Positions 1 to 7,734 of a stretch of DNA of 64,000 nucleotides are shown piece by piece. The DNA is from Hamadaea sp. (lineage in GTDB: Bacteria > Actinomycetota > Actinomycetes > Mycobacteriales > Micromonosporaceae), in contig NZ_JABFVK010000008.1 in the NCBI RefSeq assembly GCF_013362815.1, positions 1 to 64,000 of the forward strand, given 5' to 3'. The notes under the pieces were generated by a model, which made no database searches, had not been told where the DNA came from, and was given only the letters and a program-made list of their open reading frames with translations. The number at the start of each line of letters is the position of its first letter. Position 1 is the first letter of the stretch. A program made the translations under genes and the position numbers.

Positions 1-1208
1 TCGCCGTCGAGGCTGATCTGGCTGTGGCTGAGCCGCCAGAGGCCGAGTGCGGCCGCGGTTGCGACACCGAGCGCGACCCCGGCGACGAGGTTGACGGCGA
101 CGACGCCGATCGCCGTCACCAGGTACGGCAGGATCTCCCGGTGGTGGCGCAGTTCGCGCAGGTGCCCGGGGTTCACCAGGCGCGCGCCGACCACCACGAG
201 AAGGGCCGACAGCGCGGCGAGCGGGACCATCTCCAGCAGGCCGGCCCCGGCGAGGGTCAACGCGGCGACCCATACTCCATGGAGGATCGCCGACAACCGC
301 GTACGCGCGCCTGCGGCGACGTTCGCCGACGAGCGCACGATGACTCCGGTGATCGGCAGCCCGCCCGCCAATCCGCTGACTGTGTTCGCCGCACCCTGGG
401 CGAGTAGCTCCCGATCCAGGTCGGCATGCCGTCCGCTGTGCAGCTTGTCCACCGCGACCGCCGACAGCAACGTCTCGACGCTGGCGATGAGAGCCACGGT
501 GAGCACGGCCAGCGCGATGCCACCCCAGTCCCCGGTCGGCAGCACCGGCCGGGTCAGTGCGGCGAACGGATCGCTGGGCAGGTTCAGCCGCGGCACCGGC
601 CAGCCGAACACCGCGACGGCAGCGGCCGCGGTGGTGACCGCGGCGAGCGCAGCCGGGATCCGCCGCACATACGGCAAGCGCGGCCAGCCCAGCAGTACGC
701 CGATGGTGATCGCCCCGACCGCGATGGACTCGATCCGGTCGAGGCTCAGCGCCATCGGCAAGTGCACGAGATTCTGCAGCGGCGTCTCCTTCCCCGGTAC
801 GCCCAGCACCACGCACAACTGCGAGAGCACGATGACGACGCCGATCCCGGCGAGCATGCCGTGAACGACCGCCGGCGGAAGGTTCAGCGCCAACCGGCCG
901 CGCCGGGTGAACCCGGCCGCCACCTGCACCAGCCCGGCCGACAACGTGATCGCGCACATGGTGGCCCAGCCGTAGTCGGCCACTAATCCGAGCACGATCA
1001 CGGTCAACCCGGCAGCCGGGCCGCTGACTTGCAAAGGCGCGCCGCTCAAGCCACCCGCCACGATGCCGCCGACGACTGCCGCGACGAGCCCGGCGATCGG
1101 CGGCGCACCGGACGCCGCCGCGATGCCGAGCGACAACGGCACCGCCAACAGTGCCACCGTCATCGACGCCGGCAGGTCGCCCGCCAGCAGGTCTCTTCGT
1201 AAGGACAT
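1..1208 (-). CDS. SulP-family anion transporter (3' part missing at window edge)
   Basis: Inner-membrane transporter of the SulP family, which moves sulfate, bicarbonate or other anions with Na+ or H+. The frame is open from the left edge to ATG at 1208, preceded by a GGGGGTGGAG ribosome-binding site. The protein starts MSLRRDLLAGDLPASMTVAL and runs through repeated hydrophobic segments with Gly/Ala-rich turns. The SulP hallmark around the conserved helices is clear (SVETLLSAVAVDKLHSGRHA, then LAQGAANTVSGLAGGLPITG). About 400 residues are visible. The C-terminus, including any STAS domain, lies outside the window. Substrate cannot be told; bicarbonate or sulfate are both possible. Confidence 0.88.
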   Translation of the reverse strand, partial: MSLRRDLLAGDLPASMTVALLAVPLSLGIAAASGAPPIAGLVAAVVGGIVAGGLSGAPLQVSGPAAGLTVIVLGLVADYGWATMCAITLSAGLVQVAAGFTRRGRLALNLPPAVVHGMLAGIGVVIVLSQLCVVLGVPGKETPLQNLVHLPMALSLDRIESIAVGAITIGVLLGWPRLPYVRRIPAALAAVTTAAAAVAVFGWPVPRLNLPSDPFAALTRPVLPTGDWGGIALAVLTVALIASVETLLSAVAVDKLHSGRHADLDRELLAQGAANTVSGLAGGLPITGVIVRSSANVAAGARTRLSAILHGVWVAALTLAGAGLLEMVPLAALSALLVVVGARLVNPGHLRELRHHREILPYLVTAIGVVAVNLVAGVALGVATAAALGLWRLSHSQISLDG

Positions 1209-1230
1209 CTCCACCCCCGTGTAGTTATGC

Positions 1231-1285
1231 ACGTTTTGCGCATTATCCCGGGGCGGTTGCGCGATATCCCCGGATAACGCGGCCT
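1231..1285. repeat. Degenerate GTTATCC/GGATAAC repeat pair
   Basis: The gap between the SulP start (1208) and the gene at 1388 holds CATTATCCCGG and, 20 bases on, CCCCGGATAACGCGG. They are degenerate arms of the palindrome that occurs intact at 48631-48650 and 48674-48690. It may be an operator or a small dispersed repeat. The gap also holds a second GTTATGCA word near 1359, next to an AT-rich stretch that probably contains the promoter of the 1388 gene. Confidence 0.5.
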
Positions 1286-1387
1286 TGCGCGCGCGGAAGA
1301 GGACGTCATCCGTGACGACGCGCCCGATCCGCCGAGCTCCCCGGGGAAGTTCGTCAATGTTATGCATTTACATATTGGGCAGCGAAG

Positions 1388-2368
1388 ATGAAAATCCCTC
1401 CCATGAGACGCTTCCTTCTCCTCATCGCGGCGTTGCTTGCCGCAGTCCCCGCGAGCCTGCTGACCGCCGCACCGGCACAGGCGTACGCCAACGCGTTCTT
1501 CCCGACGCAGAGCAGCGGCAACCGTGGCGCGGACGTGCTGGCGATCCAGCACCTGCTGGCGTACCACGGGCAGGCGACCGTACTGACCGGTGTCTTCGAT
1601 TCCTCGACCGTCACGAAGGTCAAGGCGTTCCAGACGGCCAAGGGTCTCGGTGTCGACGGCATCGTCGGCCCGGCCACGTGGGGCGCATTGGTCGTGCAGG
1701 TCGGCCTGGGCGCCGACAACAACGCCGTGAAGGCGCTTCAGGTCGAGCTGAACGCCAAACGCAATCTCTCGTTGACGGTCAGCGGGTCGTTCGACGCCGC
1801 CACCGACTCCGCCGTACGCGCCTTCCAGTCCCACGCCGGGATCGGCGTCGACGGGATCGCCGGGCCGATCACCTGGAAGAACCTGGTCTGGCACTACGAC
1901 TATCCCGTCTTCACGAACATGTGCGACCAGGACCCGGACGGCAACGGCACGGCGAACTGGGCCACCGCCGCCGCCATCGGCCAGGTGGAGAAGGCGACTG
2001 CCGACTTCGCCGCGACCGCGCAGGGCAAGGTGCCCCTCGGCGACGCGAGTTTCGAGCACGGTGGCGACATCCCCGGGCACGCCAGTCACGAGGTCGGGCT
2101 GGATGTCGACGTCTGGCCGATCCGCACCGACGACGCCCAGTGCACGGCCGGGCGCATCACGTGGGAGTCGTCCACCTATGACCGGGCGGCCACCAGACAG
2201 CTCGTGCAGATGATCCGGGCGGCCGCGCCCGGGCACATCGCGGCGATCTGGTTCAACGACCCGACTCTCATCAGCGAAGGTCTGACCTCGGCGTACGAGG
2301 GTCACGACAACCACATTCACATTCGCTACTGCGAGAAGATCCACCCGAACTCGCTGTACGACTGCTGA
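1388..2368 (+). CDS. Secreted peptidoglycan-binding MepA-like murein endopeptidase
   Basis: Predicted exported cell-wall hydrolase of 326 residues. Residues 1-32 are a signal peptide ending APAQA. Two PG_binding_1 domains follow at about 40-100 and 105-167, each with the G(V/I)DGI(V/A)GP.TW signature. The C-terminal third carries GHASHEVGLDVD (H231, H234, D239) and GHDNHIHI (H306, H309, H311). These are the metal and active-site signatures of the penicillin-insensitive murein endopeptidase family (M74/LAS fold), so a zinc D-Ala-mDAP endopeptidase activity is likely. The start at 1388 is preceded only by a weak GCGAAG; an alternative ATG at 1403 would still leave a good signal peptide. Domain architecture resembles the M15 gene at 5678-6409, suggesting a set of related wall hydrolases. 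Confidence 0.82.
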   Translation: MKIPPMRRFLLLIAALLAAVPASLLTAAPAQAYANAFFPTQSSGNRGADVLAIQHLLAYHGQATVLTGVFDSSTVTKVKAFQTAKGLGVDGIVGPATWGALVVQVGLGADNNAVKALQVELNAKRNLSLTVSGSFDAATDSAVRAFQSHAGIGVDGIAGPITWKNLVWHYDYPVFTNMCDQDPDGNGTANWATAAAIGQVEKATADFAATAQGKVPLGDASFEHGGDIPGHASHEVGLDVDVWPIRTDDAQCTAGRITWESSTYDRAATRQLVQMIRAAAPGHIAAIWFNDPTLISEGLTSAYEGHDNHIHIRYCEKIHPNSLYDC

Positions 2369-2468
2369 CGACCTGCTCCGGCGTGGTGACGCGACTGGTC
2401 CTTTTTGGTGCGATTTGATCCCGGGGAGAGCCCGCGGCCCGGCGGGCCTGACAAACCGGAGGATCTTC

Positions 2469-3512
2469 GTGCGCGTACTGATCGCGAGCGCGGTCGCCCT
2501 GGCGGCCGCGTTCGCCCCGACACCCGCCCTGGCGGCGCCGACCACCGTCGTCGTCCAAGGCTTGAACAATCCCCGCGGACTCGCGTTCGGCCCGGACGGC
2601 GCACTCTACGTCGCCGAAGCGGGCAAGGGTGGAGCCGGGCCTTGTTTCCCCGGCCCCGAGGGCGGCGAAGCCTGCTTCGGCACCAGCGGTGCCCTGGCTC
2701 GCGTCAAGAACGGCGCGCTGACCCGCGTCATCACCGGTCTGCCTTCGGTGGCCGACCCCGACGGCTCCGGTGCGATCGGCCCGTCCGACGTCAGCTTCCT
2801 CGGCATCGGCTTCCTCACCATCGGCCTCGGCGCGAACCCGGCCCTGCGTGGCCAGCTGCCGCCTGCGGGCAAGAAGCTCGGCACGCTCAACACGTTCGTC
2901 CCCGGGCCGGTCACTCCCGCGCCGACGTTCAAGCGGGTCGCGGATGTCTCGGCGTACGAGGCGGCGCACAACCCGGACGGCGGCGAGGTCGACTCGAATC
3001 CGGAGAGCGTCGTCCCCGGCCCGGGCGGGCTGGCCGTCTCCGACGCGGGCGGCAACAGCCTGCTCGGCGTCTCGGCCAATGGCGCAATCAAGACCCTTGC
3101 GGTCTTCCCCGACCGTGACGGCTTCCAGGCGGTGCCGACCGGCGTCGCTTACTACCAGGGCGCGTACTACGTCGGGCAGCTCACCGGCTTCCCGTTCCCC
3201 AAGGGCGCGGCGCGCATCTACAAGGTCGTGCCCGGTCACCAGCCGCAGATCGTCGCCACCGGGCTGACCAATCTGATCGACGTCGCGGTCACGTCGAACG
3301 GCACCATCTACGCGCTCGAGATCGCCCACGAGGGCCTGCTCAACCCGGCACCGTCCGGCCGTCTGCTCAAGATCCGCCCCGGCCAGTCGCCGGTCACGGT
3401 CGTCGGCGGCCTCATTCTCCCGGGCGGCTTCGCATTGCACGACGGGTACGCCTACATCAGCAACTGCGGTGTGTGCGCCGGCGGCGGCCAGATCGTACGC
3501 GTACCGCTCTAG
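2469..3512 (+). CDS. Secreted ScyD/ScyE-family protein (beta-propeller-like)
   Basis: Exported protein of 347 residues. I chose the GTG at 2469 because GGAGG lies at 2458-2462, six bases upstream, and the product then begins with a clean signal peptide (MRVLIASAVALAAAFAPTPA, cleavage after ALA). An upstream TTG at 2415 would bury that signal. The mature protein starts with VVQGLNNPRGLAFGPDGALY and contains repeated G(L/F)AFGPDG, VADPDGSG and IYALEIAHEG motifs typical of the ScyD/ScyE family, which has an NHL/SMP-30-like propeller fold. Scytonemin synthesis is known only in cyanobacteria; in actinobacteria these proteins have no established role. It stands alone, with a strong inverted repeat just downstream. 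Confidence 0.8.
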   Translation: MRVLIASAVALAAAFAPTPALAAPTTVVVQGLNNPRGLAFGPDGALYVAEAGKGGAGPCFPGPEGGEACFGTSGALARVKNGALTRVITGLPSVADPDGSGAIGPSDVSFLGIGFLTIGLGANPALRGQLPPAGKKLGTLNTFVPGPVTPAPTFKRVADVSAYEAAHNPDGGEVDSNPESVVPGPGGLAVSDAGGNSLLGVSANGAIKTLAVFPDRDGFQAVPTGVAYYQGAYYVGQLTGFPFPKGAARIYKVVPGHQPQIVATGLTNLIDVAVTSNGTIYALEIAHEGLLNPAPSGRLLKIRPGQSPVTVVGGLILPGGFALHDGYAYISNCGVCAGGGQIVRVPL

Positions 3513-3533
3513 CGGTCGCGCGCCCCATCCCTT

Positions 3534-3601
3534 GGGCGCGATCATGAACTTTTGGGGGCTCTCGACGGCGTGTCGGTGTACCCAAGTTCATGATCGCGCC
3601 C
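3534..3601. terminator. Long inverted repeat, likely terminator (family 1)
   Basis: GGGCGCGATCATGAACTT at 3534 pairs with AAGTTCATGATCGCGCCC ending at 3601, with extra pairing of TTTTGGG against CCCA. It lies 21 bases after the stop of the ScyD-like gene. The core GATCATGA/TCATGATC recurs in the hairpin at 27164-27227. Confidence 0.75.
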
Positions 3602-3658
3602 GTTTGTTCCTCCGCTGGGTGGACGCGGTACGTGCACGGTTGTGCAAACATGCTCGCC

Positions 3659-5623
3659 ATGGAGATCTTCGAGGACTCGCGCGTCATCTCGCGGCATGAT
3701 CTGGCGGCCTGGTTGCGGGCTATCGCCGACCAATTGGACTCGGGCGGCAAGGTGTTCTTCGGCGCCGGCGGCACCGTGTCCGTGGCCGACAATGTCCATT
3801 GTGAACTTGAGATCGAGAGCGAAGGCTCGGAGACCTCCATCGAGATCGAGGTAACCTGGCAGTCGGCCGTCGTAGAGGCCGCCGAATCCGCTGAGGACAA
3901 CGATTCTGCTGAGACCGCCGAGTCCACGGTCTCGGAAGAAGTCGCTCCAGTTGCCGCAGTCGTCGTCGCTGAGTCGCTTGTGGACGCTGCCGAGGCCACG
4001 GGCGAAGAAGACTCCGTATCAGATGAAGCCGAAGCCGACGACGAGTCGGTGTACGCCGAGGCCGCAGCCGACGAGGCCGACGAGGCCGAAGCGAGCGACG
4101 AGGAGGGCGGCGAGGCCGCCGAACTGGTCGCAGCGGCCGATGACGGCGGCTCCGACGAGGCCGCCGAAGACGAAGAAGCCGGGGGCTACGCCGCCGAGGT
4201 CGACGCCGAGGCCGACGAGGCTGACGCGGAAGGCGACGACGAGCCTGTCGAGCCGGTCGCCGAGGCGGTTGACGCTGGGGCTGAGGATGCCGACGGCGCG
4301 GCTGAGGTAGCCGAGGTTGTCGCCGTTGCCGAGGACGAAGAGGCTGAGGGCGAGTCCGGCGAGGTGGTCGCGGAGGCCGACGAGGCTGACGCGGAAGGCG
4401 ATGGCGACGAGGTCGAGGCCGTCGGCGTGCAGGCCGAGGTCGCGACCGATGACACTGACGGCGTTTACGAGGCTGCTGAAGGCGAAGCGGCTGAGGGCGA
4501 CTCCGGCGCGGTAGTCGCGGAGGCCGATGACGCTGACAGCGATGGCGACGAGGTCGACGCGGTTGACTCTGGGGCTGAGGATGCCGACGGTTCGGCTGAG
4601 GTGGCCGCGGTTGTCGCCGCTTCCGAGGACGAAGAGGCTGAGGGCGACTCCGGTGAGATCGTTGCGGAGGCCGATGACGCTGACGCTGACGCTGACGCGG
4701 AAGGCGATGGCGACGATGTCGAAGCCGTGGACGCGGAGGCTGAGGTCGCGTCCGAGGACACTGACGGCGCTGATGAGTCTGCTGAAGGCGAAGCGGCTGA
4801 GGGCGACTCCGGTGAGATCGTTGCGGAGGCCGCTGACGCTGACGCTGACGCTGACGCTGACGCGGAAGGCGATGGCGACGATGTCGAAGCCGTGGAGGCG
4901 GAGGCATACGACGCGGGCGACGAGTCGGATGAGGCTGAGGGCGAACCCGCCGAGGTCGTTGCGGAGGCCGTTGACGCGGAAGGCGATGGCGACGTCGGCG
5001 AGGTTGCCGCGGAGGCCGACGACGCCGGGGGTGACGACGCTGAGGGTGACGGCGAGGACGCGGGCGGCGAGTCGGATGAGGCTGCGGGTGCGCCTGCCGA
5101 GGTGGTCGCCGAGGCTGACGGGGCCGAAGTCGCCGACACGGCGGACGCGGCCGACAGCGGTGAAGCGGCTGTGACCGCCGACGGCGACGAGGATTCGACG
5201 GACGGTGAGGCTGCACATTTTGGCGGCACCGCGGCCGCTGGAGAGGCCGCGGAGGTGGCGGCGGAGACGGCCGCCGAGGGGGACGGCGACGCCGTCGTCG
5301 CGGCTGAGAAGGCTGCTCCCGCAGTGTTCGTCGCGACCGCTTCGGTGCCGGGCGTACAGCCGGCCGCACCGAGCTTCCCCGCCGGAGGTGCTCCGGCGGC
5401 GTACCGGCCGACGTCCACTGTGTACGGTGGCGGTCAGCAGCCGCCGGTCCACGGAGGCGGTCCGGTTCCGGTCGGCGGGGTGTACGGCGCTCCGGTCGTT
5501 CCGCAGCCCGCTCAGCCGCCCGCGGAAGAGTCGGACGCGTCGGCCGAGCCCGAGGCGGCTGCCGATGAACCGGTGAACCCCGCGCAGCCACAGCCGGGCG
5601 GGCCGTGGCGTCAGGCGTACTAG
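3659..5623 (+). CDS. Amphi-Trp domain protein with long acidic Ala/Glu/Asp repeat region
   Basis: Protein of 654 residues. Residues 1-65 (starting MEIFEDSRVISRHDLAAWLR) match the small amphi-Trp domain, with its IADQLDSGGKVFF and ELEIES...EIEVTWQ strands. Residues from about 70 to 560 are almost only Ala, Glu, Asp, Gly and Val in tandem repeats of about 49 residues. The last 90 residues are Pro/Gly-rich (GGGQQPPVHGGGPVPVGG) and end WRQAY. No signal peptide or membrane segment is visible, so it should be cytoplasmic, extremely acidic and largely disordered. Start 3659 has no ribosome-binding site but has AAACAT seven bases upstream, a weak -10; ATG 3650 is the alternative. Both other strands stay open here only because of the codon bias of the repeats. 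Function unknown. Confidence 0.8.
   Translation: MEIFEDSRVISRHDLAAWLRAIADQLDSGGKVFFGAGGTVSVADNVHCELEIESEGSETSIEIEVTWQSAVVEAAESAEDNDSAETAESTVSEEVAPVAAVVVAESLVDAAEATGEEDSVSDEAEADDESVYAEAAADEADEAEASDEEGGEAAELVAAADDGGSDEAAEDEEAGGYAAEVDAEADEADAEGDDEPVEPVAEAVDAGAEDADGAAEVAEVVAVAEDEEAEGESGEVVAEADEADAEGDGDEVEAVGVQAEVATDDTDGVYEAAEGEAAEGDSGAVVAEADDADSDGDEVDAVDSGAEDADGSAEVAAVVAASEDEEAEGDSGEIVAEADDADADADAEGDGDDVEAVDAEAEVASEDTDGADESAEGEAAEGDSGEIVAEAADADADADADAEGDGDDVEAVEAEAYDAGDESDEAEGEPAEVVAEAVDAEGDGDVGEVAAEADDAGGDDAEGDGEDAGGESDEAAGAPAEVVAEADGAEVADTADAADSGEAAVTADGDEDSTDGEAAHFGGTAAAGEAAEVAAETAAEGDGDAVVAAEKAAPAVFVATASVPGVQPAAPSFPAGGAPAAYRPTSTVYGGGQQPPVHGGGPVPVGGVYGAPVVPQPAQPPAEESDASAEPEAAADEPVNPAQPQPGGPWRQAY
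4343..4905 (+). repeat. Coding tandem repeats, 147/147/159 bp period
   Basis: Four imperfect copies of a unit beginning GCTGAGGGCGA start at 4343, 4490, 4637 and 4796. The spacings of 147, 147 and 159 bases equal 49, 49 and 53 codons. The copies at 4637-4740 and 4796-4905 are nearly identical at the DNA level and contain a microrepeat of GCTGAC units, three in one and five in the other. The 12-base difference is two extra Ala-Asp codon pairs. Confidence 0.85.
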
Positions 5624-5632
5624 TTGAAATGA

Positions 5633-5661
5633 AGGAGCGGCGGCCTGATGCCGCCGCTCCT
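5633..5661. terminator. Bidirectional hairpin between convergent genes
   Basis: AGGAGCGGCGGC (5633-5644) pairs perfectly with GCCGCCGCTCCT (5650-5661) across a 5-base loop. It sits between the stop of the acidic repeat gene (5623) and the stop of the convergent peptidase (5678). Confidence 0.85.
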
Positions 5662-5677
5662 AGCATGACCCGCGCGA

Positions 5678-6409
5678 TCAGATGCCGCAGTTAGGCGCGG
5701 ACCAGTACTGGCTCGCGCGGTTGGCGACGTGCGTGTGGTCGTTGTGGTCCGGGTAGCCGGGGCCGAGGATCTCCGAGAACCCGTGGTAGCGGGCGCGCAG
5801 AGCCATGGTGCAGAAGGACGGCGCGCCGGTCAGGTCCGCCGCGTCGCCGTAGAGGTGGCGGCTGGTGGACGAGCCGCCGACCGCGCTGTTGCAGGCGTAG
5901 CTGCGGAATCCGCTGCTGATGTACAGGGCGGTGCCGAGATCCTTGCGGAGCGCTTCGAGCTTCCACATGGTGACGCGCGCGTTGAACTTCGCGGTGCTGG
6001 CCGAGACCGCGCCGCCGGACCAGTCCGAGTTGCACTTGTTGAGCTCGGCGTAGGAGAAGTGGATCGGCGTGCAGTCGTCGTCCTGCAGGGCATAGATCTG
6101 ATTGAACGTCTGCGGGCCGGCGATGCCGTCCGCGGACAGACCGTAGGCCTGCTGGAAGCGGGTGACAGCGGCTGCGGTGGCCGGCCCGTACGCGCCGTCG
6201 AGCCCCAGCACCGCGCCATAACCGGGGTAACCGGAGACTCGGATCTGGAGCTGGCGTACGTCCTCACCGGACATTCCCTGGGAAAGCGTGCGGCCCCAGG
6301 TGTAGCAGCCGTCGGCGTGCGCGGGCGCGCCGGTGAACACGAGGGCCGTGACGGAGAACCCGGCGGCCAGGGCGAGTGTGGTGAGCAGTTTCAGGGCGTG
6401 TCTGAGCAT
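5678..6409 (-). CDS. Secreted D-Ala-D-Ala carboxypeptidase family M15 with PG-binding domain
   Basis: Exported zinc peptidase of 243 residues acting on peptidoglycan stem peptides. ATG at 6409 has AGGAG seven bases upstream and gives a good signal peptide (MLRHALKLLTTLALAAGFSV, cleavage near AHA). A PG_binding_1 domain (LSQGMSGEDVRQLQ to GPQTFNQIY) precedes an M15A catalytic domain. Catalytic motifs are SGFRSYACN, SRHLYGDAADLTG (the SxHxxGxAxD zinc motif) and DHNDHTHVA. This matches the architecture of the Streptomyces albus G zinc DD-carboxypeptidase. It converges on the acidic repeat gene and shares the hairpin at 5633-5661. Confidence 0.88.
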   Translation of the reverse strand: MLRHALKLLTTLALAAGFSVTALVFTGAPAHADGCYTWGRTLSQGMSGEDVRQLQIRVSGYPGYGAVLGLDGAYGPATAAAVTRFQQAYGLSADGIAGPQTFNQIYALQDDDCTPIHFSYAELNKCNSDWSGGAVSASTAKFNARVTMWKLEALRKDLGTALYISSGFRSYACNSAVGGSSTSRHLYGDAADLTGAPSFCTMALRARYHGFSEILGPGYPDHNDHTHVANRASQYWSAPNCGI

Positions 6410-6524
6410 CGTTGACTCCTGTTTCCGTGGGGGTTGCGGGCGGGAGTTGCGCGATGCCGTCCTGGATGGACGGTGCCAGATTTCATCTGACAGAGACACA
6501 TTGAAGATTATTGCCGACCGTTGG

Positions 6525-7334
6525 TCAAGAGGTTGGGACGCAGGTGTCCAAACCGAGTCGCTGAGCGGCCTTGCCCCACTCCGGGATCGTCGTCTGCGAC
6601 ATCGTGTCCATCGTGGTCATGGTCTGCTGGATCATCTCGGGGGTTGCCCGGCCGATCTGATACTGGACCAGCAGATCCGCCATCTGCTCGATGCCGCCGG
6701 TCAATTGGCCGGTCACGGTCAGGTACGCGGTGAGGTCGTCCCGGGGCAGGTCGTCGGGTACCTTGATCTCCCGGAGGTCGGCGCTGAACCGCCGCAATGC
6801 CTTCGCGAGATCGCCGAGAGCGTTGCCCGCCTCGGTCATGCCCTGGTCCACCTGACCGGGCGGTGGCAGGGTCGTCATCGCAGCCGCCACTTTGAGCAGT
6901 ACGCCGTTGACGGAGAACCGTACGTCGGCGAAGTCGCGTTCGCAGGTGGCCAATGCCTTCTGCCGCCACTGTTCGGCGGTGTACTTCTCCGGCAGCGCCT
7001 GGTAGCCGAACCAGATCGAAGCCAGCGCGGCGACCAGCGAGATGAACCCGGCGAGGATCTTGACGGCCGTGCTGATGCCGGATCGCTTCGGTGAGGCGTA
7101 CGTCGACGGGGTGTAGGTGACCGGCGACGGCGTGATTCTCGACGCGGCTCGCTGAGCCCGTTGCGCTGTGCTCTGCGGGGCACGCTGCGCCGGGATCCAG
7201 AACGTCCAGCCGGCAGGCGCGGACGGCCACGAGGGGTCCGGCTTCCACCCGGGCGGCGGCGTCCAGCCGGACGGCGGCACCGGCCAGCCCGGCGGCGCGT
7301 TGAATCGCCAGGGTGAGCCGGCGGGCGCGATCAT
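6525..7334 (-). CDS. Membrane protein with Pro/Trp-rich (PPGW) N-terminus, function unknown
   Basis: Protein of 269 residues. The first 50 residues contain five spaced GW units (PPGWPVPPSGWTPPPGW, then DPSWPSAPAGWTFW), a low-complexity cytoplasmic head common in actinobacterial membrane proteins. A single membrane helix follows at about 88-112 (AVKILAGFISLVAALASIWF), so the C-terminal 150 residues should be outside. That part is helical and charged and has one pair of cysteines (ATCERDF and LDTCVPTS). The start ATG at 7334 has no clear ribosome-binding site. Stop is at 6525-6527. I do not recognise the extracellular part; a sensor or wall-linked role is only a guess. Confidence 0.65.
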   Translation of the reverse strand: MIAPAGSPWRFNAPPGWPVPPSGWTPPPGWKPDPSWPSAPAGWTFWIPAQRAPQSTAQRAQRAASRITPSPVTYTPSTYASPKRSGISTAVKILAGFISLVAALASIWFGYQALPEKYTAEQWRQKALATCERDFADVRFSVNGVLLKVAAAMTTLPPPGQVDQGMTEAGNALGDLAKALRRFSADLREIKVPDDLPRDDLTAYLTVTGQLTGGIEQMADLLVQYQIGRATPEMIQQTMTTMDTMSQTTIPEWGKAAQRLGLDTCVPTS

Positions 7335-7548
7335 GCCCAGCCCATCTGCATGCGCCGATGCTAGGGCCGGCGGCGTACGCGGGGAGTCGCCGATTCCGGC
7401 GGTTCGCGGCTCGACTCGGCGGCGGCGGGCTGACGGCCGGTCGTCGCCACGTGACGTTTCCGGCGGCAGCTGTCCGACTCATGGGTGGAGCGCCTGCGAC
7501 AACGACGGAGCACTGAAGTGGAGGGCGGTCCCCGCGGCCGCTGGCGAA

Positions 7549-7650
7549 GATCGTCGGATGCCGACGATCAGTGCACGGAAACGCCCACGATTGTCGGAAG
7601 CCGACGATCATGGGGCTTGCCCGCGCCAAGAATGTCGGATGCCGACGATC
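7549..7650. repeat. Three spaced copies of a TGTCGG-ATG-CCGACGATC hairpin repeat
   Basis: Copies at 7549-7569, 7589-7609 and 7630-7650 share the form GAT(C/T)GTCGG-A(T/A)G-CCGACGATC, each a 9-bp stem (one G.T or A mismatch in copies 2 and 3) with a 3-base loop. Centres are 40-41 bases apart, close to four helical turns. The sequence between copies is not conserved. They lie downstream of the subtilase gene and upstream of the PPGW gene on the same strand. Confidence 0.75.
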
Positions 7651-7685
7651 ATGACGACCGCGGCTTTCGGCGTACAAGTGGAAAA

Positions 7686-7718
7686 GAGCGGCCCGCGAGA
7701 GAACCTCGCGGGCCGCTC
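7686..7718 (-). terminator. Rho-independent terminator of the subtilase gene
   Basis: GAGCGGCCCGCGAG (7686-7699) and CTCGCGGGCCGCTC (7705-7718) form a perfect 14-bp stem with a 5-base loop. Read on the minus strand it is followed by TTTTC, and it begins 17 bases after the subtilase stop at 7735. Confidence 0.88.
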
Positions 7719-7734
7719 CGGTGGGGTTGAGGAG

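Larger units (their letters stand above)
7335..7734. other. 400-base gene-free region with three short hairpin repeats
   Basis: No convincing gene is present; the open frames here are Arg-rich and lack ribosome-binding sites. The left half shows nothing specific. The right half holds three spaced hairpin repeats and the terminator of the subtilase gene, described separately. Confidence 0.6.

Noticed and set aside
1209-1387. Possible c-di-AMP (ydaO-type) riboswitch before the wall-hydrolase gene
   Set aside because: Such riboswitches often precede actinobacterial wall hydrolases, but the gap shows no matching core and is explained by repeats and promoters.
1160-2569. Minus-strand frame over the MepA-like gene joining the SulP start region
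   Set aside because: It runs antisense through a signal peptide and two PG-binding domains and has no homology signal.
3720-5666. Long minus-strand frames across the acidic repeat gene
   Set aside because: Pro/Arg-rich or Ser/Ala-rich products mirror the repeat codons; only the plus frame has the amphi-Trp head and a sensible start.
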